Source: Termitomyces sp. T153 (taxonomy: Eukaryota; Basidiomycota; Agaricomycetes; Agaricales; Lyophyllaceae). From it: DNA of 64,000 nt. Below the pieces are notes generated by a model. That model was not told where the DNA came from, searched no databases, and saw nothing but the letters and a program-made list of their open reading frames with translations. The position numbers and the translations under genes were made by a program. Of this stretch, positions 23,901 to 35,147 are shown piece after piece (position 1 is the first letter of the stretch; each line of letters opens with the position of its first letter). Where the stretch lies: the NCBI GenBank assembly GCA_018296165.2, contig JACKQL020000021.1, positions 1-64,000 on the forward strand, in the 5' to 3' direction.

Positions 23901-25430
23901 AGAAGAAACAGACCCTGTAGAATGTATGGGCTTGTCAATATGCTGAGCAAAAGGTTTGACTATCATGGTGTATGTAAGAGCAGATTGAATCTAATTGTCA
24001 TGTGTATATAGACAATGGAAAGTTTGATCAATTTGTAATCTGTTGCTCCAGTGACTGTTTATGAAATTATACTCATGTGAAATTGTGGACTGGGATTTGA
24101 CATCTGGACACTAGTGAAACTCTCCATCCTCCACTTCACTACCAGTTGCTTTCATACATCTCACCTTTTCAATCCTCTTTTGTGATTGAATAAGAGGATT
24201 TAATTCCATGGTATCACCATGAAGGGTACCTGACCCATATTTTGTTAAATTCCAGTGTTGCTTGATCTCTTTGGTGGAATTGAGCATGGAATTTTTCTTT
24301 GTTCTTGGTATACTGCAATTGGGTATCCAGAAAATTAATTATATAGGGAAGTACCTCTAAATGCTATTATATTGGTTTTCCAGTTTGATATGCTGCTGTG
24401 TATCCATTAATGCTACTATCCAAGTCTTCAAGTTCAATGTGCTGTAGCAATCTTGGTGCTACCACTCCTGGGAGGAGAGAGCCTGTCATTCTATGCCTTC
24501 AGAGACTCTATTACTTGATCTTAGTTTTACCTTGTCTTTGAGGGATACTCTACCTTGTACATGGCACAAATACTTGTTGCTTACTTAAGCATTGCAATCA
24601 TAGGGCTGAAGACCTTTTCTGTTCATGTTGTCTGGGTCCTTTCCCTATGCAGCTGTAAATCTACTATGTTGGTGATATCTTTCACAAAAACAAACAGTGT
24701 ATATAACAAAAATCAATATACACCATAAGAATCAAAGGTATGCCTGCGTACACTGATGTCCCACTCTTTGACTCAAGCTCACAATGGTATTCCATGTAAC
24801 AGACATACATCATCCATTATACCCTGTGTCATACCATCTCAATGTTTATGCCTGTTTTTTTCATCATATATCTTACATTCAATCATTACAATTTCTCCAT
24901 GTTCTCCCTGCCATGCTCAACCATCCTCTGTTGGCATCCTCAAACATCCATCAATTCTGCAGGTGGCCACCATATGCAATCAATGGCCAAACTTGGCATT
25001 CAAGCAGTAACTAAGAGATATTTTGACATTTCAACCCAGGCAAACATTGTCAATTTGGTCTTTCAGTATGTATATTTAGCAACCAATTGAGCTTCCTATC
25101 CTCATTCACTCTTTCTTTCAAAATTCTTACACTCACTTTGACCACAAGTCTTGCCACCTCATTTTGAAAGGCTTCAATCACAACAACTATATGGTCACCA
25201 CATTCCACATATACCCAAATGATGTGCAACACCATTGAGACAAAGCTTTTACATACAGTTATGTGGAACTCTCTTACAGCTGGTGCATACAACACATAAT
25301 TGTTCAACACTGTGTACCTAAGCCCTGCTAGTGAATAGACTCAGAAGCAGTGCTATTGTCAGGACTTTGAATGTTCCATCCTCAGGTCCTTCCAAAATAC
25401 TACATTGGTTAGTACTTACAACTACTACCT
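23901..25430. other. No recognisable gene
   Basis: AT-rich sequence with scattered short frames on both strands. The minus frame 25050-25310 is open for 86 codons but shows no motif. The Copia 3' LTR should lie at the right end of this stretch, but I could not define it. Confidence 0.45.
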
Positions 25431-25459
25431 AATGAGTAATAGAGGGGCAGGCCAGGGGT

Positions 25460-27140
25460 TTTGTTAGGAGGTTGGCTACCCAGGTGTTTGGGCTGCCTTG
25501 AGACTGAAATTGTGGACTGGTTATTGAGATTGAGGACCATAGGCAAGGACTGTGGCATGCCTATGTCAGCAAGGCAATTGCACAACCAGCAGAGCTCTCT
25601 GCTGGTCTTGCTTGTGGCAACAAACTCAGCCTCAGTGGTGGAGAGGGCAACAATAGACTGCTGTCAGAAAATCCAGCTGATGGTACCACCGGCCACCATC
25701 AAGACAGAACCAGTGGTGGAGTGACCAGTATCAGGGTTGCTGCCATAGTCAGTGTCAGTGAAAGCATTGAAGGAGGATGGGAGCAGGGCCACTGCATGTG
25801 CAAAGTACTCAATTTTATAGTTGAGTGTTCCACAGACATATTGAAGCAGATGCTTGATGGCTTGCCAGTGCTTAGGTCCAGAGCAGGTGTTGAAGCAACA
25901 GAGCATACCAACCACAAAAGCAATGTTGGGCCACATGCACATAGCTAGATAGAGCAGAGCCCCAGTGGCCTGCACATAAGGCACAGCGCACATTTCCTCA
26001 ACCTCTTCCAGGGTACTCAGTAAGTCTGCTTTAGAAAGCCTTGTGCCTGGCACAAGGGGGTGACAAATGCTTTGCTATCCAGCATATTGAAATGTGAAAG
26101 GACTTCAATAGCATAAGATTTCTGGTAAATCTAAAGCTTGCAGTTTGGCCTGTCTTGTGTGACCACAATGCCAAGCAGGCCCATGGTAGGGCCAAGATGA
26201 TGAAGCTTGAAGTACTTTTGCAACTCTGCAATGACTTTAAGGATGGCTGGTCTGGACTTGGAGGCTAGAGTCATGTTGTTGATATGGATAGGGATGATGA
26301 TGCAGACATTGTTTTGAATGTATACATATACACAGGGGTCAGAGGTAATGCAAGAGAAGCCTATGCTCAAGAAAACTTTGTGCATGTGTTTATGCCAGAG
26401 GTTTGCTCCCTGCTTCAGTCCATAGATTCCCTTGAGGAGTTTAGTGCACACATCACCTTTGCCAGGCTAGTGTTCTATGTCAGGCAGAATGTCCTCAGGG
26501 AAACCCTTGGGGAATTTCATGTATAATTCCATGTCCATAATCCCATGCAGGAAGGCTGAGGAAATGTCAACCAACTCAAGATGCATATCATTGACAGCTG
26601 CCAGAGCAAGGACTGTTTGAACCACAGCCCAGCAGGCTGTTGGAGCAAAACGTCTCATTGAAGTCAACACCTGGCCACTAGCTGAAACTCTGCACAACAA
26701 GACAAGCTTTGAAGCAGTCAATGGTGCCATTGGGAAGGTGTTTCATCTTGAAGACCCATTGCAAGCCAATTGCATGGCAGCCCACAGGCAGGTAGGCTGG
26801 CTGCCAGGTGCCGCTGCTCTTCAACATGTTCATTTTGTAGCACATGGCTTTATGCCATTCCACCACATTATCACTCGCCATCACCTCTTTGTAAGAACAA
26901 GGATTTGCATTATGTGCACCAACCTTGTAAGCTGCTGCAGTATTTGCACTGAGTGCAGTGTACCCCCCAAAGTCAGAGGTAAGGCATTGTCTGAATCAAC
27001 TTTCAGGACAAGGGCTGCTTCCTGCTCTCCATGTTTGTCGGCATCCACAATGTCAACATTCCACAGAGGCTGCTCTAGTGGGGGTTCTGGGTATAGTGAT
27101 GGCAGCAGTGGTGGTGGCGGCTTGCATATAAGAGGTGATT
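25460..27140 (-). pseudogene. Copia RT and RNase H remnant
   Basis: RNase H is recognised at 25560-25900 by FTDTDYGSNPDTGHSTTGSV and LSTTEAEFVA. RT is recognised at 25900-27000 by LLKGIYGLKQGANLWH and, at the catalytic box, IPIHINNMTLASKS near 26270-26290. In active Copia RTs this box has two Asp (H/Y-V-D-D); here both are Asn, G-to-A type changes that would abolish polymerase activity. A frame break occurs near 26050 and another near 26460-26700. Confidence 0.88.
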
Positions 27141-27141
27141 C

Positions 27142-28500
27142 TTAGTTCTCTTGGCAAAGTAGAGTATCACAATACTCTGCATCTGGACTGTGGGCTTGGA
27201 AACATACACATTGGCTGGGTTCATGCAGGGGTGGTAGAGGCCTTGGCTGATGAGTCTTCCTTGTGCTCTGTAGTGCTGGTAGTTGCAGGTCAGCACTGTC
27301 ACCCACTCCCACCAAAACTTGTTGGTCTTGACTGCACTGTATGTCTACTCCCACCATTTCAGCAGCATCTGACTCAATATCAGTATTAAGGCCAGTAAGC
27401 AGTTTGTCATCATTGAATATGCATTTTTCAGGTACTGATGGGACAGGTGGGGGTGGAAGGATTGGTGTGATGATGTTGTCTGAATTGTATGGTGCATATT
27501 CTTCTAGGGAGTCAAATGCATTCATGAGTGGTGGCATCTCATGAGTTGCTAGCTTCAGGCCTGGAAAACAAGTTTTATTAAAGATAATGTTATGTGAGAT
27601 GACAATTTTCTTTGTGCTCGGAATATAGACCTGCCAGCCCACATAATTGTTGGGGTATCCAATGAAAATGCCAGACTGAGTGTGACTCTGCAGGCCGCAT
27701 CATTTATCTCATCCTATAAGCACATATGCTGTGCATCCAAACACTTGCAGGTGGCCAATGTGCAGCTTCCTCAGCTTGTACTGCTCAAACGGTGTGTCCT
27801 GCACTAGTGCAGATGTGGGGATGCAGTTGTGCACATGCCTGTACACATTGAGGTGTATAGCCAGAAGCTGTCTGGCAGGTTTGCCTCTGCTAGCATGGAT
27901 GTAACTGCTTCCCCAATTGTTCTGTTGAGGCATTCAGCAGTGCCATTCTGCTGTGGTGTAGTGATATTTGTAAATTCAAGTCATATGCCTTCAGTCTTGC
28001 AAAACATTAGAAATTTGGTTGAGATATATTTGCTGCCCTTGTCATGGTGGAGACATTTAATTTCGGCTCCAGTCTGCCATTTGACAAGTGCCTTGTATGC
28101 CTTGAATGCTCCAAATGTTTTGCTCTTATGTTTCATAATGTACGTCTCCATCCAGCATGTTTTATTGTCAATGAAAGTACACCACCATCTGTACTTAGAT
28201 TGGTGACCTTTGACAGGCATGGGGCCATGTACATCAGTGAAAATCCTTCCAAGCAGCTCAACAGCTCAATCAGATATGCACAGAAAAGATGCTCAATGCT
28301 GTTTGCCACAAAGGCATGGCTCACAAACACTAGAGAGGGGTGACATTGGTTTGACTTTCAAATCTGCCATGAGATCTTTCTTGATGAGTTGCTCTAGGCG
28401 CTCTGTGCCTAAGTAACACATATGCTGATGCAATAAACTCTTCTTGATCATGAGAGATGAGGTTGGGCCTGTGCTTGCTACATTAGCGATGTGCGGCAAC
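27142..28500 (-). pseudogene. Copia integrase remnant
   Basis: The pre-integrase zinc segment lies at 28300-28500 (LLHQHMCYLG, then CEPCLCGKQH). The core follows with FIDNKTCW, KCLHHDKGSKYIS and TTPQQNGTAECLNRTIGEAV at 27880-28220. The downstream linker, with the family's IVISHNIIFNKTCFPG-type segment, is at 27550-27640. Stops at about 27975 and frame changes break the reading. Integrase inserts element DNA; this copy is dead. Confidence 0.85.
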
Positions 28501-28511
28501 AGGATAAGTGT

Positions 28512-29800
28512 TTAGCCATCTAGATATGATGTAAGTGTCTTGTCTATAGTAGCTAAAGAAACTGGTTCATCTGCAATGTCAAAGAACACTTTCTGACTGT
28601 GGAACATGACTGTGAAGCCATGATGCACACTGAGAATAGTGATGGAAAGGAGATTGTTGGCTAACTTGGGTACAAATAGGATGTTGGTGATAATAACATC
28701 ATTGAGAGCTCCCCCACTCCTACTCTTCTCTGCTGGCCTAATCAAAACATCCCCTTTTCCTTTGGAATAGATGACCATGTCATTTGTGAGGTAAATCAGG
28801 ACTCTCCACGGCTTGAAAGAGTCTGGGGAGAACCATTTGCGATGAGGCATCATATGCACTGAGGTGCCTGAGTCTGTGTTCCACAGCAAGTCAGATGGTG
28901 AGGAAGGTGATGTAGCAGATTGACAAATGGCTGCCTCCACTTTGGCAGTGGGTCCATCACAGCCCTCCTCAACCTTGGGGGTGTCAGCTGCCTTGGCTGC
29001 ATCAGCCTTTGCACTACAACAATTTCTACATTTCTTGGGCTTAGCACCAATGTCAGTCTTCTTTGCATTCTTGCATGCTATTGGGAGATTGGAGCAATCT
29101 TGCACCTTGTGTGGTCCATCACAGATATAGCAGGAAATTGTGCAGGTGGTGGCAGCAGCAACAGTGTCCGCTTCTTCTCTGGTGGTGCATTGCTGGGTCT
29201 CCTCAGTTCAAAATGCTTCTAGAACAGTTTCCTTGGTCAGGCCATTGAGTAACAACACTGAGGAAATGAACACTGCATATTCTTAGCATGGGAGTGCGCA
29301 GAACATTGCCATGGTTGACAACTTGTTATCAAGCATCTCAAGAGTATATCCTGGAGATGTCAGTCCACCGGGCCCAACAATGGCCAGCAGATGGAGTGCC
29401 CAAATCCATTGCATTGTTCCCTCAACGCATGTGCATAGATCAACAAGTGACTTGCCATCTCATAGCCTAATATTGAACAAATTGCTGAGGGAGTTGAAAT
29501 GTGCATTCGGGGCTGATTTTGAGTGTATCTCCTTAAGCTTCAGCCACATTGCAGTGGGGTCTTTGCAGATGGCATAGACTTGCATCCTGTTGCCTTAACC
29601 AGCTACTGGTAGATTTCACTGGTGGCTTTCTCATGACAAATCAGATAGGACTGGATTGCCTGAGCAGAGGCCAAGTTGTGGTGGTCCTCAGGCTCAGTTT
29701 CTCTGCCAGTTGCTATTTGTGATGCCCCTACTGACATTAGGCATGCATACATGGATCTTTTCCACTCAGCATATTTGATCACACCAAGTTTGGAGATCAG
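28512..29800 (-). pseudogene. Copia gag and protease remnant
   Basis: A CX2CX3HX4C knuckle (CYICDGPHKVQDC) lies at about 29097-29140. The protease motif NTDSGTSVHM lies at about 28840-28880 in a 197-codon open frame. The gag N-terminal part extends right to about 29800 with stops. The protease DSG triad is intact although the rest of the polyprotein is broken. Confidence 0.8.
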
Positions 29801-29954
29801 GGATCGAGGTGATTCTTCTATGTGAGGCTAATGGGCCAAAGTTGATAGGCACTGAAAATGTGAGAGTGTGGATGCATAAGATGTGAATGCAAAGTGCTTC
29901 TACATTTAGTAACAGAGCTAAAACAGATTGATCTTCTGAATAAGTCTGGGGGCT

Positions 29955-29975
29955 GGAGCCCATAACCTGTAGCAG
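29955..29975 (-). promoter_or_regulatory. Possible Copia primer binding site
   Basis: The minus strand reads AGGTTATGGGCTCC, close to the complement of the anticodon arm of initiator-Met tRNA (GGTTATGAGCC), the internal primer known for Drosophila copia. It lies upstream of gag where a primer site is expected. Two mismatches, and no confirmed LTR edge. Confidence 0.35.
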
Positions 29976-30142
29976 CTGATTGCGCACAAGGGATCAGACT
30001 TCTAGCCTGATAAGCTGTAGACTATGGTCCAGCATCTGGCATCTCATGTTCAGTAGATTGTATTGATGTAAGTTAATGTAGTACACATACCTGGCATCTC
30101 ATGGTCAGTAGATAGAGAACACAAGACAACCAGGGGTGAAAA

Positions 30143-30640
30143 TAAACTAATGATCATGTGATGGTTGATGTCTGCATTGTGAAGCAATACTGGCACCTAT
30201 GATCTCAACAGTTCCATCCTCAAAGGTGAGAGGGATGAAGGAGTAATGGCTGGCACTTTCAATAGGTGAAGGTTTGCTATTGAACAGACACAGCAGGATG
30301 GGAGCAAGCCAGATGAAGGGCAGAAACAAATGTTTGGCCCAAGATTTGTCTACAAAGTTATCAGTTTCCCCATTGTTGACCAAGGCAACTATGGTGTTGG
30401 AGTAGAGGGAAGGGTGGTTTGGAGGAGGGAGGGCTGTGAAGATTGGGAGGAGAGAAGCAGTGCAGGTGTCTGGGGCAGGGGCCAATGCACATAGTGAGAT
30501 GATTGGAGCAGAGAAGACATTGGGGTTGATTCAGTGATTCAGCATGTCTTTGGAGTCTGAATTGCTAGTTTGCTTTCTGTATACTGGAATTGAATTTGTC
30601 TCCATTGATAGTTCAAACTGCACAGTGATGAACTAGTGAC
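30143..30640 (-). pseudogene. Gypsy-A-like gag/pol junction and protease fragment
   Basis: The minus strand gives TIDGDKFNSSIQKAN, then ALVNNGETDNFVDKSW, matching the gag end and first protease of the intact element ([15 protein letters not shown]), with the active-site D changed to N. Only this roughly 500-bp piece is present; no RT follows to the left, where the Copia element begins. It is a truncated, rearranged fragment. Confidence 0.7.
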
Positions 30641-30859
30641 CATACTACATGAAGACAATGTAATGCTTGAGAACATAGCAATTGTAGGACACTACTACTT
30701 GTTTCTGGCTTCTCACTACAATCAACACCAATCTCCCTGCTGGAACAGTCTAGTTCTGAGTTCAGGGAAAGGATATCTAGGGATATTGCACCTCACAATG
30801 CAATTTGGTTGTTTGACAATGAGAATATATTTATTGGTACACAATAGACACATAAAATA

Positions 30860-32560
30860 GGTTCTGAGTGAAGAAAAGCTTTTGGTTTGTTGCACTCCTG
30901 GTCATCAGGCACACCAAAGTTGTATGGCTCTGGTGTCACCCTGTTAGGGAACAGCACATTGTTGCTGGCCTCATAGGGTCACAGCAGCAATACATGAAAC
31001 TTAGGATGTATCATATGTTCCTGGAGTGCCATAGGCACCTCCACATAATTGGAGGACTTGTTGTAGGCCTTCAAGATTCTGTATGGCCCAACCCACTTTG
31101 GGCAGAGCTTTCTAGCTCTACCTTTCAGGAGGTTGAGGTTCTTTGTTAAAAGATATACCAGTGCACCTCTCTCTAATCTGGATCCAGTCTATGGTGCAAA
31201 TTTGCTGTGTGTCTGAAACACACATGCCTTGATGATTGCATTGTGTGCTGCAGCCAAGTTCTCAAGAGCTTGGTGGGCAAACTGCTTAATCCCCTTGGGA
31301 ATAGCAGAATCTGACCAGATTCCACAAATCATAGATGGCATGTAGCCACCATTCAACTCAAAAAGTGCAAATTGAATCATCTCAGATATGCTTGCATTAA
31401 TTGTGAACTCAGTTAAATCTATTTGACTTAACCAGTCCTTCTGATCTGGGTGCACAACAGTGCACAAGATCTGACTGACATTTCTGTTGGCATGCTCAGT
31501 CTGTCCATCTGTTTGTGGATAGAAGGACATTGACATTAGGAGCTGAGCTCCCAATAATTTATGCAGTTCACATCACCACTTGGATGTGAACTTAGAGTCA
31601 CAATCACTGACAATAGAGCTTGGGAGACCATGGAGTCTCACAATCTTGTGCATATAGATCCAGGAAAGCTGCAATGCTGTCATGGTCATGTGCACTGGTA
31701 TTAGGTGCACCATGCCTGTTATGCAACAAATAGTTACCCACAGGTAGTCAAACCCATTGGACTGTGAGAAGAGACCTATAAAGTCCATTCCCATTGAGTC
31801 CCATGGCTTAACTGGCACAGGCAGAGAATGTAATTTCTTTGAAGGTAGCTGATTGCTCCCTTTTGCCTGCTGACATAGTTGGCAAGTGGTCCAGAATGCA
31901 CACACATCTGCACCATGGTTGGCCACTAGTACCAATCACAAATGTATTCTGTTGTTCTCTGGGCACCAAAGTGCCCAACCACACAATGTGCTTGGTAAAG
32001 CAATTTGGTTACCATCTCCCAATCATGAGGTATACATAGCACCTCATGGCCCAAGAGATTAGTAGTCCAAATTAACTTGTCTTTCAGCTGGAAGGACTTA
32101 TAGTCCATATGGCCCTGTTGAGCGTGGTCAAGCAAGGCATCATAGAAGCCTTGCATTCCCTCTTCAACTGCATACACCATGTTGCAGGCATCCTGCATTG
32201 TTGAGGGTTGTACAAATTGATTGTACAATCTGAGGATTACATCCTCAAACCTCCAGTGGGATTGGGCCCTATTGACATGGATTACATGTTGCAGGTACTA
32301 CTTTAGGGTGCCTGCAGCTAGAAAGTCCATGAGAATTCAGACTTTCTCACAATCATGCCCATTTCCACTGTACTGAGCTGCTGTGTAGAATATGCAGATG
32401 CTCATAAGCTAGTCTTCAAGTTCACTGAACTTGGCCAACCCTGCATACAGAGTGATTGTTTAGGTGTCTATGACATCCTCTAGAATCATTTCAATGAATG
32501 CTGAAAGTCCCACTGTGTGTAAGCCCAGTGTAGCTCCAGCTTGCAATCAAACAGAGCCAC
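30860..32560 (-). mobile_element. Gypsy-B copy 1, internally deleted (gag joined to integrase)
   Basis: From right to left on the minus strand: a gag segment with LSAFIEMILEDVIDT, AAQYSGNGHDCEKV and MYNQFVQPSTMQDA, then within one open frame (31926-32228) an abrupt change to the segment before integrase (HMDYKSFQLKDKLIWTTNL). The zinc domain and integrase core follow (PWDSMGMDFIGLF, HGLPSSIVSDCDSKFTS, FYPQTDGQTEHANR), ending near 31189; a few tail-like segments reach about 30900. Protease, RT and RNase H are absent. The C-terminal part of the integrase core is split from the rest near 31560 by a frame change. Confidence 0.82.
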
Positions 32561-32569
32561 AGATCAGGG

Positions 32570-32693
32570 ATATGATCAGAGACAGTGGGTGTAGTCCAAG
32601 ACAGGGAAGTGATGAGGCCATCTAAAACATGTCTGGACTGAATAGAGGTGGCTGAAAAGGAGATTTGGGAAAAATGATTGGGTCATGACACTG
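32570..32693 (-). repeat. LTR end-like sequence
   Basis: About 120 bp ending GGGTCATGACA, similar in style to the end of the solo LTR at 20792-21383 (AGGTCATGACA). It sits between gypsy-B copy 1 and the abrupt start of gypsy-A copy 2. It may be the outer end of a truncated gypsy-B 5' LTR. No TGTCA partner was found. Confidence 0.4.
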
Positions 32694-34525
32694 GCTGACT
32701 TGGTGCAAAACCCAATGCCCTTACTTGGTGGCCTGATGTGTACCCAAAGAAGTTGTTTGAGGCTTAGCAGAACATGTTTAACCATTGAGTGGTAATCCCT
32801 CCTGAATACCTTCATGCCATGTTAATTATAAATGAAGAAGAAATCCTCCACCAAATACAAATGCACCTCTGGATGTCTTGTTCACTCAGCACAACCCCCA
32901 GAACAACCCTGCTGATGAGTCAGCAACCAACCCACCCTTTATGCTATCTCAGGACTGTTAACTCCTACTCTGGAAAGGTTGAATCTACACTCTAGACCAC
33001 AAGTCCATTTGCCTTGACATACTCTGGCAGCACTATGACTACAAACTCCAGGGATACCCAGAAATTTGTAAGACTCTCCAGCTCATTTCCTGGACTTACT
33101 TTTGGCCAGGAATGAAGAAGGATGTCACATGATACATATGCAAACCATGCCTCCAGTCTGAAGTACCCTGTTACTGCCCCTATGGCCTACTGAAACCCCT
33201 TCTTGTTGGTTGCTGTTCCTGGTCCTTGATTTCAATGGACCACATTGTCAGGCTCCCTGAGTCCAAAGGCTTTGATGCAATTCTTGTGGTCATTTGCCAA
33301 CTCAGAAAACAAGCATTATTCATTCCCTGTCACACCACCAACAATGCTCCAGAGTTTGCCAAGCTATTGCTTGAACATGTATTCTCCAAGCATGGACTCC
33401 TGAACAACATCATCTCCAGCTGTGGCCCCCTATTCATCTCTTGGTTTTGGCAATTGTTATGCAAGGCTCTTGAGATAAAGACCAACCTATCAGCTGCCTG
33501 CCACCTAGAGACCAAGGAACAAACAGAACAAGTAAACCAGATCTTAAAACAGTATCTCCATCTCTATGTTAACTATTTACAGAACAACTGGCATGCAGAA
33601 CTCCCCCTCACTGAATTTACCTACAATAACATGCCCCACTCTGCCACTGAAGTTTTCTCCTTTTATGCCAACAAAGGCTACAACCCCCAGCTCACCCTGT
33701 TGCTCAAGGACATCACCTCCCATATCACCCACAAAGTCACCAAGGACTTCTGATTCCTTCACCAGTTTCTCTAGGACAAAATTAACACTACTAATCAAGC
33801 CTACTTAAGGATGCCAACATCCAACATGAAACCACCTACAACTGGGCTCCTGGCACTCTTGTATGGCTCAACCATTGCAACCTCAAGACTTAGAGACCCT
33901 CAGTTAGGCTTGACCACAAGTGACTTGGCCCCTTCAAGAGCCTCCAGTAGGTCTCAACTCATGCCTATAAACTCAACCTACCTCCAGGCCTGAAGAGCCT
34001 CCACCCTGTCTTCTATGTCCACCTTCTTAAGAAGTATGCTCTAGACTCCTTCCCGGAACAGTGCCCCAGCCAGCCTCCACTACAAAGTCAATTACATCCT
34101 CAACTCCCACCTTATCTGCAGTTGACCCCTTTACTTGGTCTATTGGAAGGGCTATGGACCTAAGGACAACACTTGAGAACCCCAAAGAAACCTCTGCAGA
34201 GCCCCTGCCAAACTCTAGGACTTCCACCAATGGCATCCCACCAAGCCCCAGGACCCCTAGGACTAGTTGATACAGATAGCAGTAGTGGGCATAACCCCCA
34301 CCTCTGGATTTATTAGGAATTCAACTCCCACAAGGAACCCCCTGTGTGTTTTACTTCTTATCCCTCTCATATAATCTGAAACTTAGTTATTTCACCTCAG
34401 CCAAACTAACATCTGACAATCTTAGAATTACAAGCTATGAGGTACACAATATTACATAATTGGGCTGCAAGAAAGTCAAGAAGTATGGCACCTGGGCTCC
34501 CTCACTCCTCCTCCTCCTCTGGAAG
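32694..34525 (+). mobile_element. Gypsy-A copy 2 fragment (end of RNase H to chromodomain)
   Basis: It starts abruptly at the equivalent of [17 protein letters not shown] in the intact pol and runs through the integrase zinc domain (33020-33180), the integrase core (33226-33640, SMDHIVRLPESKGFDAILVV) and the chromodomain (about 34080-34230). After pol come about 240 bp, including the Glu-rich end of the antisense gene (minus, 34490-34530). It stops where a Helitron piece begins. Many stops; in the second catalytic position the Asp reads Ser (IISSCGP for IVSDRGP). Confidence 0.88.
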
Positions 34526-34529
34526 TCCC

Positions 34530-35147
34530 TTCCCTATCTCTAGGCCAACCATAAAGGCTTTCTGTCAAGCTTATAGCTGATCTTGGAGATCCTCAACATT
34601 ATAATGACCCCAATGAACAGGAGGGGGTTGCAACTGTAATTCCTGGAGATGGCTCAGAGGAGCAATCAAATCATTGTGATATAGTCTTGCACTTGCATGG
34701 AGGGGAATTGAAGCAGATCAGCCATCTGCATCTATATTACACTCCATTGCACTACACAATCATCTTTCCTACAGGAGAGCCTGGATACCACATCAACATT
34801 CTTGCTGGACATGGACCACAAGAGCAAAAAAGGACAAATAAGGTCTCTGAAACCTCATACTATGCATATAAGCTTCAACAAAAAATCCTGAAATTTAATG
34901 CTGCTTTACTCTGGAGTGAGAGGCTATTTCAGCAATATGTTGTTGATGCATGGGCTTCAACTGAGCAAACAAAGTTGAATTGGGTTTGGTACAATCAGAA
35001 GAAGATCAAAGCTGAAGTCTATCAGGGAGTAGTGGATGCTGCTGCTGGAGATGAAGAGGTCATCCCACAAAGCCATTGTGTTATCCTTCCTTCTTCTCAT
35101 ACTGGAAGTGAATGACAAATGCAGCAATCATTCCAAGACTCAAGGCA
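34530..35147 (+). mobile_element. Helitron fragment, displaced middle part
   Basis: Matches 61410-62030 of the Helitron on the right, including KQISHLHLYYTPLHYTIIF and the block LFQQYVVDAWASTEQTKLNW, with a 142-codon open frame at 34687-35115. It begins within about 15 bp of the exact point where the Helitron half at 41068-43165 stops, but in opposite orientation. The TGA just before QMQQ is shared with the right-hand copy. Its right edge joins gypsy-A copy 3 at about 35147. Confidence 0.85.

Larger units (their letters stand above)
25430..29975 (-). mobile_element. Decayed Ty1/copia retrotransposon
   Basis: On the minus strand from right to left it shows gag with a CCHC knuckle, protease, integrase, RT and RNase H, the order that defines Ty1/copia rather than Ty3/gypsy. 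All parts carry stops or frameshifts. A possible primer site lies at 29955-29975. No LTR pair could be delimited; the right side is abutted near 30140 by a gypsy-A fragment, and the RNase H end near 25430 looks truncated. Confidence 0.9.
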
